NCBI RefSeq assembly: GCF_003595175.1
Contig: NZ_CP032419.1
Location: 372,001-436,000 of the forward strand
DNA from: Pseudomonas cavernae
GTDB lineage: Bacteria; Pseudomonadota; Gammaproteobacteria; Pseudomonadales; Pseudomonadaceae
Length of the DNA: 64,000 nt
Reading direction: 5' to 3'
Shown here: positions 9,699 through 19,605 of the stretch, one piece after another
How positions within the stretch are numbered: position 1 is the stretch's first letter
How the letters are laid out: each line of letters begins with the position of its first letter
Notes under the pieces: model-generated
Told to the model about the DNA's origin: nothing
What the model saw: only the letters and a program-made list of their open reading frames with translations
The model's database searches: none
Made by a program: the position numbers and the translations under genes

Positions 9699-11123
9699 TC
9701 ATTCCTCCGGCACCGCCTCGACGCTCCGCGTCCGGCGGCCGTCCGTGCGGGCCAGCTGAAGGAAGATCGCCGCCGCCAGCATGGTCAGCACGCCGACGCA
9801 CAGGAAGGTGGCCTGGAAGGCGCCGAGCACGCTGCTCACCTCCTCGCCGATCGACGCGGTGAGGCCGCCGAGCAGCGCCGCCGCACAGGCCACGCCGAGG
9901 CTCAGCGACAGCTGCGCGACCACCGACAGCAGGCTGTTGCCGCTGCTGGCGGCGCGGTCGTCGAGGTCGATCAGGGTGACGGTGTTCATCGCCGTGAACT
10001 GCAGTGAGTTGATGCCGCCGAGCACGGCCAGTTGGAGCAGCAGCAGCCAGTAGGGGTGGTTCGGGTCGACCAGCGCCAGGCTGCACAGCATCAGGCCGAG
10101 CGCCAGGGTGTTGCCGGTCAGCACCGTGCGGTAGCCGAACCGCTCGATCAGCCGCCGCGCCAGCGACTTGGCCAGCATCGCCGAGAGCGCCAGGGGGATC
10201 ATGCTCATGCCCGCCTGCGCCGGCGAATAGCCGAGCGCCACCTGCAGCAGCAGCGGCACCAGGAACGGCAGGGCGCCGCTGCCCAGGCGGGCGAACAGGT
10301 TGCCGATGATGCCCACGGCGAAGGTGCGGGTCTGGAACAGGCTCGGTGCGAATAGCGGGTAGTCGATGCGCACCGCGCGCAGCCAGTAGGCGGCCAGGCA
10401 CGCCAGGCCGGCGAACAGCAGGAGCAGTACGCGCAGGTGTGGCAGGTGCAGCTCGCCTAGGCCTTCGAGGGCGATGGTGATCAGCACCATGGCGGCACCG
10501 AACAGCAGGAAGCCGGGGATATCGAAGCGGCTGCGCTCCGGGCCGCGCAGGTCGGGCATCAGCGTCAGCGCGGCGATGCAGCCGAGCAGGCCGACCGGCA
10601 GGTTGATCAGGAAGATCCAGTGCCAGCTGGCGTACTCGACCAGCCAGCCGCCGAGGGTCGGGCCGATCAGCGGGCCGAGCAGGCCGGGAATGGTGACGAA
10701 GCCCATGATCCGCACCAGCTCCGTGCGCGGGTAGGCGCGCAGCACCACCAGCCGCCCGACCGGCATCATCAGCGCGCCGCCAAGGCCCTGCACCACCCGC
10801 GCGCAGACCAGTTCGGCGAGGCCGGTGGACAGCGCGCACAGCAGCGAACCGAGGCTGAACAGCAGGATCGCGCCGAAGAAGATCCGCCGCGTGCCGAAGC
10901 GGTCGGCGATCCAGCCCGAGGCGGGAATCAGCAGCGCCACGGTGAGCATGTAGGAAATCACTACCGACTGCATGCGCAGCGGGTCTTCGGCCAGGTCGCG
11001 GGCCATCGCCGGCAATGCGGTGTTGAGGATGGTGCCGTCGAGGGTCTGCATGAAAAAGGCAATCGCCACGATCCAGGGCAGCAGGCGGCCGGTGCGGGCG
11101 TCGAGGGGAAGTGGGCTGGGCAT
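9699..11123 (-). CDS. MFS transporter, DHA2 (EmrB/QacA, MdtD-like) drug exporter
   Basis: 474 residues with about 14 hydrophobic helices, the DHA2 topology. Motif A-like GWIADRFGTRRIFFGA lies between TM2 and TM3, motif C-like GPLIGPTLGGWLVEY in TM5, and DGTILNTALP in TM1 is the DHA2 motif. The ATG at 11123 follows AAGGATCGCC; an upstream in-frame start at 11207 lacks a ribosome site and adds non-hydrophobic sequence. It is an inner-membrane proton-driven exporter, substrate unknown. No fusion protein or regulator gene is adjacent. Confidence 0.9.
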   Translation of the reverse strand: MPSPLPLDARTGRLLPWIVAIAFFMQTLDGTILNTALPAMARDLAEDPLRMQSVVISYMLTVALLIPASGWIADRFGTRRIFFGAILLFSLGSLLCALSTGLAELVCARVVQGLGGALMMPVGRLVVLRAYPRTELVRIMGFVTIPGLLGPLIGPTLGGWLVEYASWHWIFLINLPVGLLGCIAALTLMPDLRGPERSRFDIPGFLLFGAAMVLITIALEGLGELHLPHLRVLLLLFAGLACLAAYWLRAVRIDYPLFAPSLFQTRTFAVGIIGNLFARLGSGALPFLVPLLLQVALGYSPAQAGMSMIPLALSAMLAKSLARRLIERFGYRTVLTGNTLALGLMLCSLALVDPNHPYWLLLLQLAVLGGINSLQFTAMNTVTLIDLDDRAASSGNSLLSVVAQLSLSLGVACAAALLGGLTASIGEEVSSVLGAFQATFLCVGVLTMLAAAIFLQLARTDGRRTRSVEAVPEE

Positions 11124-11223
11124 GGCGATCCTTGCGGCGGAAACTGTGTGGACTTTAGGCCGCAGATTCGCGGCTTGCCAACGCCAATACTTGGGTGGAC
11201 CATCCACCGAACCGCTTTAGGTC

Positions 11224-11385
11224 TAGTGGTCTGTGCGGTTAATGGGTTACCTCAAGTTCGGATGACTGAGGTTCTGAGATAAGGCGTTGCGACGAGTCAT
11301 AGCCCGCTATGGCGAGGAGCAGTAACGCAGTATCAGGGCCTCGGGCGCCGAAATTGACTAAGCGAATTAACCAAACAGGCCACTA
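11224..11385 (+). repeat. MITE copy A (TIR TAGTGGCCTGT type)
   Basis: A 162-bp unit with termini TAGTGGTCTGTGCGGTTA and TAACCAAACAGGCCACTA. The interior matches copy B at 12567-12729 in inverted orientation at roughly 85-90% by eye. No coding capacity. The terminal TA could be a target-site duplication of IS630/Tc1-type insertion. Confidence 0.8.
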
Positions 11386-11456
11386 ATGGCCGCTGCCTGC
11401 CCGGCGTGCGAAAGTGTCGGGTTCTGTTCCCCGTCAATCCACACAAGGCGCCGTCG

Positions 11457-12488
11457 ATGCGCATGCTCCGCGTGCTTTTGCTGTTGCTCCTGACTACCGC
11501 GCCTGGGCACGCGACGCCCTGGTATCCCGTGGCGGTGACTGCCGATGGCCGCCCGCTCAGCTACCAGCCGTTGCCGGCGGCGAGCCAGCCGTGGCGGATC
11601 TGCGCCTTGCTGCCGCAGGGCAAGGACCGCTACTGGTGGGGCGTGGCCTGGGGCCTGGCCGAGGAAGCCCGGCGCCAGGGCGTGCAGCTGGGCATCTACG
11701 AGGCCGGCGGCTACCAGTACCCCGACATGCAGCGGGCCCAGCTGACCCGCTGCATCCAGCTCGCCGCCGACGCCTATGTGATCGGCGCGATCAACACCAG
11801 CGGCCTGTGCTTCGACATCGGCCAGCTGCACAAGGCCGGGGTGCCGGTGATCGATCTGGTCAACCGACTCGACTGTCCCGGGGTGACCGCCCACGCGCGC
11901 GGCGATTTCGCCGCGATGGCCAAGGCCGCGCTCGGCTATATCCAGCAGCACAGCGCGGGGCGGCCGATCCGCGTCGGCTGGCTGCCGGGGCCGCAGGATG
12001 CCGGCTGGGTGCGCGATGCCGAGCGCGGCTTGGCCGAGGCGCTGGTAGGCAGCCGGGTGACGCTGGTGGCCGGCGGTTATGGTGCGCCGGACCGCGCCAC
12101 CCAGGCGCGCCTGGTGCGCGAGCTGCTGGCCCGCGAGCCCCAGCTCGATTACCTGCTGGGCAATGCCGAGGCCGCCGACTTCGCCGCCCAGTTGCTGCGC
12201 GCGAGCGGCACGCGCTACCGCACGCAGTTGGTGGCGCTGTATGCCAACGAGTCGGTGCTGGCGGACATCGAAGCCGGGCTGATTCTCGCCGCACCCACCG
12301 ATTCGCCGGTGCTGCAGGCGCGGGTGGCCATCGATCTGGCGGTGCGGGCCCTGGAACAGCGGCAGCTGCCAGGCCTGGTCAGTCCGCCGGTGGAGATGCT
12401 CGACCGCCAGAGCCTGCCGCGCTTCGACCGCAGCCGCCTGCTGCCGCCCGACGGGCAGTGGATGATCCGCCAGGAGCTGCCGGAGTAG
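11457..12488 (+). CDS. TorT-like periplasmic binding protein
   Basis: 343 residues. A signal peptide (MRMLRVLLLLLLTTAPGHA) is followed by a type-1 periplasmic binding fold. Segments such as WRICALLPQGKDRYWWGVAW, EAARRQGVQLGIYEAGGY (seen as EEARRQGVQ) and VIDLVNRLDCP align well with E. coli TorT, the TMAO-binding partner of the sensor TorS. The start could be 11457 or 11463. No torS, torR or TMAO reductase gene lies nearby, so the ligand and partner are unknown. The gene is flanked by two inverted MITE copies, which suggests it may have been moved as a unit. Confidence 0.8.
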   Translation: MRMLRVLLLLLLTTAPGHATPWYPVAVTADGRPLSYQPLPAASQPWRICALLPQGKDRYWWGVAWGLAEEARRQGVQLGIYEAGGYQYPDMQRAQLTRCIQLAADAYVIGAINTSGLCFDIGQLHKAGVPVIDLVNRLDCPGVTAHARGDFAAMAKAALGYIQQHSAGRPIRVGWLPGPQDAGWVRDAERGLAEALVGSRVTLVAGGYGAPDRATQARLVRELLAREPQLDYLLGNAEAADFAAQLLRASGTRYRTQLVALYANESVLADIEAGLILAAPTDSPVLQARVAIDLAVRALEQRQLPGLVSPPVEMLDRQSLPRFDRSRLLPPDGQWMIRQELPE

Positions 12489-12566
12489 CGCCGCCAGGGA
12501 CAGTCGAAAAGCCCTCATCTCCCCTCAGGCGGGGAGCCAGAAGGCCCGCAGTGCTGGGCTCGCACC

Positions 12567-12729
12567 TAGTGGCCTGTGTGGTTAGTTCAATTAGTCAATT
12601 TCGGCGTCTGAGGCCCTGATACTGCGTTGCTGCTCCTCGCCATAGCCCTGCTATGACTCGTCGCAGCGCCTGGTCTCAGAACCTCAGTCATCCGAACTTG
12701 AGTTAACCAACTAACCATACAGGCCACTA
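12567..12729 (-). repeat. MITE copy B, inverted relative to copy A
   Basis: A 163-bp unit with termini TAGTGGCCTGTGTGGTTAG and TAACCATACAGGCCACTA. It is the inverted homologue of copy A, with the TorT-like gene between them. There is no transposase in either copy or between them. Confidence 0.8.
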
Positions 12730-12755
12730 GGCGGGAGTGCCGGCAAGTGGCTTTT

Positions 12756-12856
12756 GTAGGGGGGGTTAGCCGCGCAGCGGCGTAACCCACCGGCGGTGCC
12801 GGCATGAACTCCGGCGTCCGGCAGGGTTGGTGGGTTACGCCTACGGCTAACCCACC

Positions 12857-12860
<4 letters not shown>
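12756..12860. repeat. Intergenic palindromic repeat, GTAACCC subtype
   Basis: GTAGGGGGGGTTAGCCGC...GGCGTAACCCACC and the inverted GGTGGGTTACGCC...GGCTAACCCACCCTAC. The right end overlaps the choV stop codon. It contains the ACCCACCCTAC sequence recognised by the IS110 target guide. Confidence 0.7.
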
Positions 12861-14064
<1,204 letters not shown>

Positions 14065-14068
<4 letters not shown>

Positions 14069-14913
14069 GCCTTGGCCTCCTTGACCCGCGGTGGCGGCTG
14101 TTTGCACACCCGGTCGAGGATGATCGCCAGCAGCACGATGGCCAGCCCGGACTCGAAACCCAGGCCGATGTCGGCGGTATTCAGGGCGTTGACCACCGGC
14201 CGGCCGAGGCCGTCGGCGCCGACCAGGGCGGCGATCACCACCATCGACAGCGACAGCATGATGCACTGGGTCACCCCGGCGGCGATGCTCGGCATCGCGT
14301 GCGGCAGTTCGATGCGCGTCAGCAGCTGGTGGCGCGAGCAGCCGAAGGCCTTGCCGGCGTCGAGCAGCTCGTGCGGCACGCCGCGCACGCCCAGGTAGGT
14401 GAGGCGGATCGGCGCGGCGATGGCGAACACCACGGTGGAGATCAGCCCCGGCACCACGCCGAGGCCGAACAGGGTCAGGGTCGGGATCAGGTAGACGAAG
14501 GTCGGCACCGTCTGCATCAGGTCGAGCACTGGTTGCATCAGGCTGTAGAGCGGCGGCCGGTGGGCGGCAAGGATGCCCAGCGGCACGCCGATGGCGACGC
14601 ACACCAGGGTGGCGAACAGCACCTGGGCGAGGGTCTCCAGGGTCTCCTGCCAGTAGCCGAGGTTGAGGATCAGCAGCAGCGCCAGGGTGCAGAACAGGGT
14701 CAGCCGCCAGCTGCGCTGCAGCAGCTGGGTGAACAGGGCGAACAGGCCGATCAGCGCCAGCGGCGGGAACCACAGCAGCGCCTGGGTGAGGCCGTGGATC
14801 AGCTGCTCGAGGCCGGCGGCGAAGGGGTCGAAATAGGCGGCGCCATGGCGGGTCAGCCAGTCGACCCCGGCGGCGATGGTCTGCCCCAGGGGAATCTTCT
14901 CGTCAGTCAGCAT
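14065..14913 (-). CDS. choW: Choline ABC transporter permease
   Basis: 282 residues from the chosen ATG; in-frame ATGs at 14919 and 14925 would add two or four residues. MLTDEKIPLGQ matches how I recall CbcW proteins beginning. There are several membrane helices and the BPD permease EAA loop (ELLDAGKAFGCSRHQLLTRI). It sits in the inner membrane between the binding protein ChoX and the ATPase ChoV. Genes overlap downstream by 4 nt and follow choX by about 60 nt. Confidence 0.93.
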
Positions 14914-14973
14914 GGTCATCGGCATTCCACGGCGAAATCAGGAAAAGCCGGCTGCACGCCGGCGGTGGGTGCT

Positions 14974-15912
14974 TCAGGGCGCCAGCCTGGCCTTGACCGT
15001 CGCCAGCGCCGGCTGGCCGTCGCGGCTGCTGACCCCGGCGAGCCAGGCCTCGAGCGCCTGCGGGTTGGCCTGCAGCCAGGCGCGGGCGGCGGCGCGCGGC
15101 TTCTGCTTGGCGTTGAGCACGGCGTCCATCAGCTGGTTCTCCATCGCCAGGCTGAACTGCAGATTGCTCAGCAGCTTGCCGACGTTGGCGCATTCGCTGG
15201 TGTAGCCCTTGCGCACGTTGGTGTAGACGGTGGCGCGGCCGAGGTCGGGGCCGAAGAACGCGTCGCCGCCGCTCAGGTAGCGCAGCGCCAGGCGGGTGTT
15301 CATCGGGTGCGGTTCCCAGCCGAGAAACACTATCCACTGCTGTTTGCCGGTGGCTCTCTTCACCTGGGCGAGCATCGCCGCCTCGCTGGATTCGACCAGC
15401 TTGAACTGGCCGAGGCCGAAGGCGTTCTGGTCGATCATGCTCTGGATCAGGCGGTTGCCGTCGTTGCCCGGCTCGATGCCGTAGAGCTTGCCGCCCAGCT
15501 GGTCGGCGGAACGGGCGATGTCGGCGAAGCTGCGCAGGCCGGCGTCGTAGGCGTAGGCGGGCACGGCGAGGGTGTACTTGGCGCCTTCCAGGTTGGCGCG
15601 CAGGGTTTCCACCGTGCCCTTGTCGCGGTAGGGCTTGATGTCGTTCTCCATGGTCGGCATCCAGTTGCCGAGGAACACGTCGAGGTCGTTGTTCTGCAAC
15701 GAGCGGTAGGTCACCGGCACCGACAGCTGGGTGGTCTTGGTCCGGTAGCCGAGGGCCTCCAGCAGCTCGCTGGCGAGCGCGGTGGTGACGCTGATGTCGG
15801 TCCAGCCGACGTCGGAGAAACGCACGGTGGCGCAGGATTCGGGTTCCTTGGCCGAACTCAGCAGCGGCAGGCCGAGCAGGGTGGCCAACAGCAGGAGGGT
15901 GGAACCTTTCAT
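14974..15912 (-). CDS. choX: Choline ABC transporter substrate-binding protein
   Basis: 312 residues. A signal peptide (MKGSTLLLLATLLGLPLLSSA) precedes an OpuAC/ProX-class binding domain. Aromatic residues in FSDVGWTDI, FLGNWMPTM and FLGWEPHPMN are in the positions that form the aromatic cage for quaternary ammonium groups in ChoX. AAGGAG precedes ATG 15912. First gene of the choXWV operon. In Pseudomonas such operons are induced by glycine betaine through GbdR; I did not identify a site. Confidence 0.93.
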   Translation of the reverse strand: MKGSTLLLLATLLGLPLLSSAKEPESCATVRFSDVGWTDISVTTALASELLEALGYRTKTTQLSVPVTYRSLQNNDLDVFLGNWMPTMENDIKPYRDKGTVETLRANLEGAKYTLAVPAYAYDAGLRSFADIARSADQLGGKLYGIEPGNDGNRLIQSMIDQNAFGLGQFKLVESSEAAMLAQVKRATGKQQWIVFLGWEPHPMNTRLALRYLSGGDAFFGPDLGRATVYTNVRKGYTSECANVGKLLSNLQFSLAMENQLMDAVLNAKQKPRAAARAWLQANPQALEAWLAGVSSRDGQPALATVKARLAP

Positions 15913-15965
15913 CGGGCGGACTCCTTTGCGAATGGCTAGCAGTTAAGGGTCGAGCAGCGCTCTTT

Positions 15966-16070
15966 GTAGGGTGGATTAGCCGCACAGCGGCGTAATCCAC
16001 CGACGCTGCCACCCCGGACACTCACGTCCAGCAGGTTTGCTGGGTTACGCCTCCGGCTAACCCAGCCTAC
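15966..16070. repeat. Intergenic palindromic repeat, GTAACCC subtype
   Basis: GTAGGGTGGATTAGCCGC...CGGCGTAATCCACC and the inverted GCTGGGTTACGCC...GGCTAACCCAGCCTAC. The right end supplies the stop codon of the SPOR-like gene. Confidence 0.65.
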
Positions 16071-16258
16071 GCATCGGGGCGTGCGCTGCGTTGTGCCCAG
16101 TAGCTCTGCTTGTGACCGCGCGCCTGGTAGTCGGCGGCCAGCGCTTCGGCGGCGTGCTGGTCGAGGCCGCTGCGCACGACGAATTCGTTGCCGTTGTCGT
16201 CCAGGCGCAGCACGCTCCAGCCACCGGGTGGCGCGGACGTCGCCATGGCCGGCCTCAT
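16067..16258 (-). CDS. Small SPOR-like protein
   Basis: 63 residues, start ATG overlapping the HdeD-family stop by 4 nt (ATGA). The segment WSVLRLDDNGNEFVVRSGL followed by a helix and ARGHKQSYW resembles short SPOR-type proteins annotated in Pseudomonas and actinobacteria. There is no signal peptide or membrane segment, so a cytoplasmic location is likely; function is unknown. The TAG stop is contributed by the adjacent repeat (GAT GCG TAG GCTGGG). Confidence 0.6.
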   Translation of the reverse strand: MRPAMATSAPPGGWSVLRLDDNGNEFVVRSGLDQHAAEALAADYQARGHKQSYWAQRSARPDA

Positions 16259-16812
16259 GCCCCCAGGATCTCGGTGCCGCGCAGGCGCCAGGCCAGCAGG
16301 ATCAGCAACACGCCGAACACCACCGCGAAGACGCCGATCAGCCACACCAGCGCCAGCGCGCCGGCGCCGGGGAAGACCAGGACCATCAGGCCGAACAGCA
16401 GCGCGACCGTCCCGGACAGGCCCAGCCACCATTCGTTGTCGAGCAGCTGGCGCACGCGCAGCGCGGCGACGATCTGCAGCGCACCGATGGCGATGGCCCA
16501 GATGGCGATCAGCATCAGCAGGCCGAGGGCGGTCAGTTCCGGCCACAGCAGGGCCGCCAGCCCGGCGACCACGCCGAGCACGCCGACCACCAGCAGCGGC
16601 CACAGCGGCTCGCCCTCATGGCGCATGCGCCAGGCGCCGATCAGCGAGAACAGGCCGTCGACCAGGGCGTAGGCGCCCCAGAAGATCACCAGCATGGTCA
16701 GCGCCAGACCTGGCCAGAGCAGGGCGAGCACACCGAACAACAGCGCGGCGAAACCGCGCAGGGCGATCCATTTCCAGTGTTGGCCGAGGTCGAGCCAGAG
16801 GGGGTGGGTCAT
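16255..16812 (-). CDS. HdeD family (DUF308) membrane protein
   Basis: 185 residues, six predicted hydrophobic helices arranged as three paired repeats (LRGFAALLFGVLALLWPG, LLVVGVLGVVAGLAALLWPE, LSGTVALLFGLMVLVFPG), the DUF308 pattern of E. coli HdeD. HdeD is associated with acid resistance at high cell density, but the role here is not known. AAGGAG precedes ATG 16812. Translationally coupled to the downstream small SPOR-like gene. Confidence 0.88.
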   Translation of the reverse strand: MTHPLWLDLGQHWKWIALRGFAALLFGVLALLWPGLALTMLVIFWGAYALVDGLFSLIGAWRMRHEGEPLWPLLVVGVLGVVAGLAALLWPELTALGLLMLIAIWAIAIGALQIVAALRVRQLLDNEWWLGLSGTVALLFGLMVLVFPGAGALALVWLIGVFAVVFGVLLILLAWRLRGTEILGA

Positions 16813-16950
16813 GGCGTGCTCCTTGGAAGCGATTGGTGGTTATACAAACCATAGCCGCTTGGCAGCGCGCCGGGATGCGTAGAGGCGCCCGCCGCCACCG
16901 GGACCAGGATAAAAAGGGTTATGCCCCAGATACGTGTTGCCTGGCCTCGG

Positions 16951-17062
16951 GTAGGGTGGGTTAGCCAAAGGCGTAACCCACCGACCGGCCGTCAGGCCGG
17001 CAATGGTGATGTCTTGAGGCATCGGTGGTGGGTTACGCCGCGACGCGGCTAACCCACCCTAC
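16951..17062. repeat. Intergenic palindromic repeat, GTAACCC subtype
   Basis: GTAGGGTGGGTTAGCC...GGCGTAACCCACC, a spacer with its own hairpin (GACCGGCCGTCAGGCCGG), then GGTGGGTTACGCC...GGCTAACCCACCCTAC. Both ends carry the exact IS110 target-guide match ACCCACCCTAC, in opposite orientations. The rest of 16813-17204 holds only the terminator below. Confidence 0.7.
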
Positions 17063-17121
17063 GGAAACACCGAGCCTCGGCAGTCATCAGCGCCACCAAC
17101 ACGCAACGGGGACATAGCCAG

Positions 17122-17153
17122 AAAAAAGCCCGCGACCGCAAGGTCGCAGGGCT
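17122..17153 (-). terminator. Rho-independent terminator of the first multicopper oxidase gene
   Basis: On the minus strand AGCCCTGCGACC-TTGC-GGTCGCGGGC is followed by TTTTTT. It lies about 50 nt after the oxidase stop. Confidence 0.8.
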
Positions 17154-17204
17154 CAGGGGCAGCCCGGGTGGCCATTCAGCTGTCGCTGCCGTGCCCACCC
17201 AGCA

Positions 17205-19088
17205 TCAGGTGATGTCCCAGCGAATCATCATGGCGTGGTCCTCGTGGATCACGTTGTGGCAATGCATCACGTACTTGCCCTGGAAGTCGCGAAAGCGCAT
17301 GAACAGGCGGATCGTGGAGTCGTGCTGCAGCACGTACACATCCTTGCGGCCCCTCTCATGGACCGGCACCGGCACGCTCGTGCCGTCAACTGTCTTGCTG
17401 AGGATGCGGCCCTCCTCGAAGTGGATGTGCACCGGGTGCATCCAGCCGCCGCTGGGGTTGACCAGCTCCCAGATCTCGCCCTGGCCCTGGCGGATCTGCG
17501 CGCGCGGATTGTTGACGTCGACCTGCCGGCCGTTGATCGTCCACACCCCGCCCTTGCGGGCGAACTCCCAGCGCCGCACCGGCAGGGCAGCGAGTTCCTT
17601 GACGCTGGGCAGCGGTCGCAGTTCGCGCAGCTTGTCCGGCACCTGGCTGTAGTCCGGGCGCGCCGGTTGGCGGTCGACGATGAGTTTCAGCACGCGCTCG
17701 CCCGGCGCCTTGATGTCCTTGGGGCCGCGGCTCGAGTCCTGCCGGTAGCGATTGACCAGGTACAGCTCGGTGCCGATCGGGTACTTGGAGAAATCCACCA
17801 CGATATCGGCGCGCTCGGCCACCCCCAGCACCACGCTGCTCTGGTTCTTCAGCGGCGCCGGCAGCAGGTTGCCGTCGTTGGCGATATAGGTGAAGGTCTG
17901 CACCCGGTTGTTGGTGTCGACCAGATACAGGGCATAGAAGCGGGCAGGGCCGCTGTTGAGCAGGCGGAAACGGTACTTGCGCGCGTCCACCCGCAGCACC
18001 GGCTCGATCTTGCCGTTGACTATGCACTTGTCGCCGAGCGTGCCCTCCGGGCTGAACTGGTCGAAGGTCAGCAGGCCGCTGGCATCGAAGCGGCGGTCGC
18101 CCAAGGCGATGGGATAGTCGTAGTCGCCACTGGGCAGGCGCAGGGCGACGGGATTGGCGTCGTTCTCGTCGCCGGAGTCGAGTTCGTCGTACAGGGTGTA
18201 GAAGCCGGCCAGGCCCAGGACCACATTCGGCGCGGTGAAGTCCAGGCAGTGATCGTGGTACCAGAGGGTGCCCAGCGCCTCGCGCGAGTCGCCGATCATT
18301 CTGCCCTGCTCGTCGCGGGCGGCGTATTGGGCCAGCGTCGGGTCGCTGTTGACCTCGTCGTAGCCGGCACAGACATTGGGATAGAAGTGATCCTTGAAGG
18401 TGCCCGGTGCGCCCTTGCCCTCCGGGTCGCCAAAGGTCGGCCCGACCTTGTGCGCACTCCAGTAGTCGCCGGGGAAGCCATCGCTTTCCGAGGGCGCATG
18501 CAGGTTGTGCAGGTGGGTGGAGATTTCCGGGGTACCGAAGCCCTTGTGGTCTTTCGGCAGCTCGTTATAGATGCGGCACAGCACCGGCTGGCCGTAACGG
18601 TTGACGAACAGCGGGCCGGGAATCATCGCCGGGCCGTCCTTGCCATCGGCGAAGCCCCAGATCGTCTGCGGCGGGTAGTCCGGGTGGAACAGCCAGTCGT
18701 TACGCTCCTTGGCGCGCATGTCGTAATACAGCGGGGGCTTGTCCTGGATCAATTCGACGTAGCGTGGATGGGCCGCGCGCCCGCATTCGCCGCCGCTGGT
18801 GTCGGCCGCCTCCGTCGGCTCCGGCGCGAAGCTGTCGGGGGCTACGGGTTTGATCGGCGTCCAGGCCCGCGGCAGTTCCTCTTGCCAGGGGGTGGTCTTC
18901 GGGCTGGGGGGAATGATCGCCGCTGCAGCCGCCTCCGCGGCGTCATCACGGCCGCCCTTGGCGGCACTCGGGCGGCTGCCTAGCAGCAAGGGCGCGGCCA
19001 TGGCGGCGGCGCCGAGCTTGAGGAAGGTGCGGCGGTTATTGGTGGTTTCCGGCGAGCTACTTGGCTCTTCTTGGTTATTGCAGTCCAT
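17205..19088 (-). CDS. Multicopper oxidase 1 (CotA/bilirubin-oxidase-like), Tat-exported
   Basis: 627 residues. Tat signal NNRRTFLKLGAAAMAAP (from residue 17), then three cupredoxin domains. Copper ligands: THLHNLH (His192, His194), WYHDH (His278, His280), HPVHIHFEE, and HCHNVIHEDHAMM (His609, Cys610, His611, His615, axial Met620), so T1 and T2/T3 sites look complete. AGGAG precedes ATG 19088. One of three paralogues in this block and the only one without an adjacent SCO1 gene. Periplasmic oxidase reducing O2 to water; whether the substrate is Cu(I), Mn(II) or an organic compound cannot be told. Followed by a terminator. Confidence 0.92.
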   Translation of the reverse strand: MDCNNQEEPSSSPETTNNRRTFLKLGAAAMAAPLLLGSRPSAAKGGRDDAAEAAAAAIIPPSPKTTPWQEELPRAWTPIKPVAPDSFAPEPTEAADTSGGECGRAAHPRYVELIQDKPPLYYDMRAKERNDWLFHPDYPPQTIWGFADGKDGPAMIPGPLFVNRYGQPVLCRIYNELPKDHKGFGTPEISTHLHNLHAPSESDGFPGDYWSAHKVGPTFGDPEGKGAPGTFKDHFYPNVCAGYDEVNSDPTLAQYAARDEQGRMIGDSREALGTLWYHDHCLDFTAPNVVLGLAGFYTLYDELDSGDENDANPVALRLPSGDYDYPIALGDRRFDASGLLTFDQFSPEGTLGDKCIVNGKIEPVLRVDARKYRFRLLNSGPARFYALYLVDTNNRVQTFTYIANDGNLLPAPLKNQSSVVLGVAERADIVVDFSKYPIGTELYLVNRYRQDSSRGPKDIKAPGERVLKLIVDRQPARPDYSQVPDKLRELRPLPSVKELAALPVRRWEFARKGGVWTINGRQVDVNNPRAQIRQGQGEIWELVNPSGGWMHPVHIHFEEGRILSKTVDGTSVPVPVHERGRKDVYVLQHDSTIRLFMRFRDFQGKYVMHCHNVIHEDHAMMIRWDIT

Positions 19089-19605
19089 GGTGATGCTCCT
19101 GCGATTGGCGACGTTTTTCTGCGCGCAAGCGGGCTCTGGCGCTGACTGCAAGCGTCAGGCCGGCGCAAGTGGTGCATGGATAGGTGACGGGCCGGGGGAG
19201 ATGGCCGCTCAGTTGCGCTGTGGCGGGGCGTGGAAGTGCGCCAGGAACCGGCGTGCTGGTGGCGCTTGCCGCATCCGATGGAACCGGTTCGGGAACATGC
19301 TCTGCTCCGTTGGCTGTGCGCTTTGGGCTGTCTGCGGGCGAACTACGGGCTTCGCGAGCAGAGCTAGCCAAAAATTTGGCTAATTTGAGTAAAGGCCATT
19401 TCCAGGCGTGTAACAAATTGTTTCTTGCCCTGTGTCTAGAATCTTGTGGCGCAATGACATCAGCCATTAGTACGGCGTGCTATAGCCTGCTGCCCGGCCC
19501 ATGAGCGGCAGTTGGCCGGGCGGCCCGGGGTTTGCCGGCTGGGGCAAAGCCACCTAGGTTCTACCCATGGGGTTGCGGCGTTATTCGCGCGCTTTGGGGG
19601 CTCCG
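19089..19605. other. Divergent promoter region between oxidase 1 and the tri-haem cytochrome
   Basis: About 517 bp without a convincing gene. It includes an 18-nt inverted repeat TAGCCAAAAATTTGGCTA (19365-19382) in a locally AT-rich stretch, which could be a regulator site for either divergent gene. I could not assign a promoter with confidence. Confidence 0.4.

Noticed and set aside
11224..12729. A complete composite transposon
   Set aside because: Neither terminal copy nor the interior encodes a transposase, so it is called a MITE-flanked gene only.
17205..19088. CueO/PcoA-type copper resistance oxidase for the first paralogue
   Set aside because: No Met-rich segment and no cop/pco neighbours; kept as a generic CotA/bilirubin-oxidase-like enzyme.
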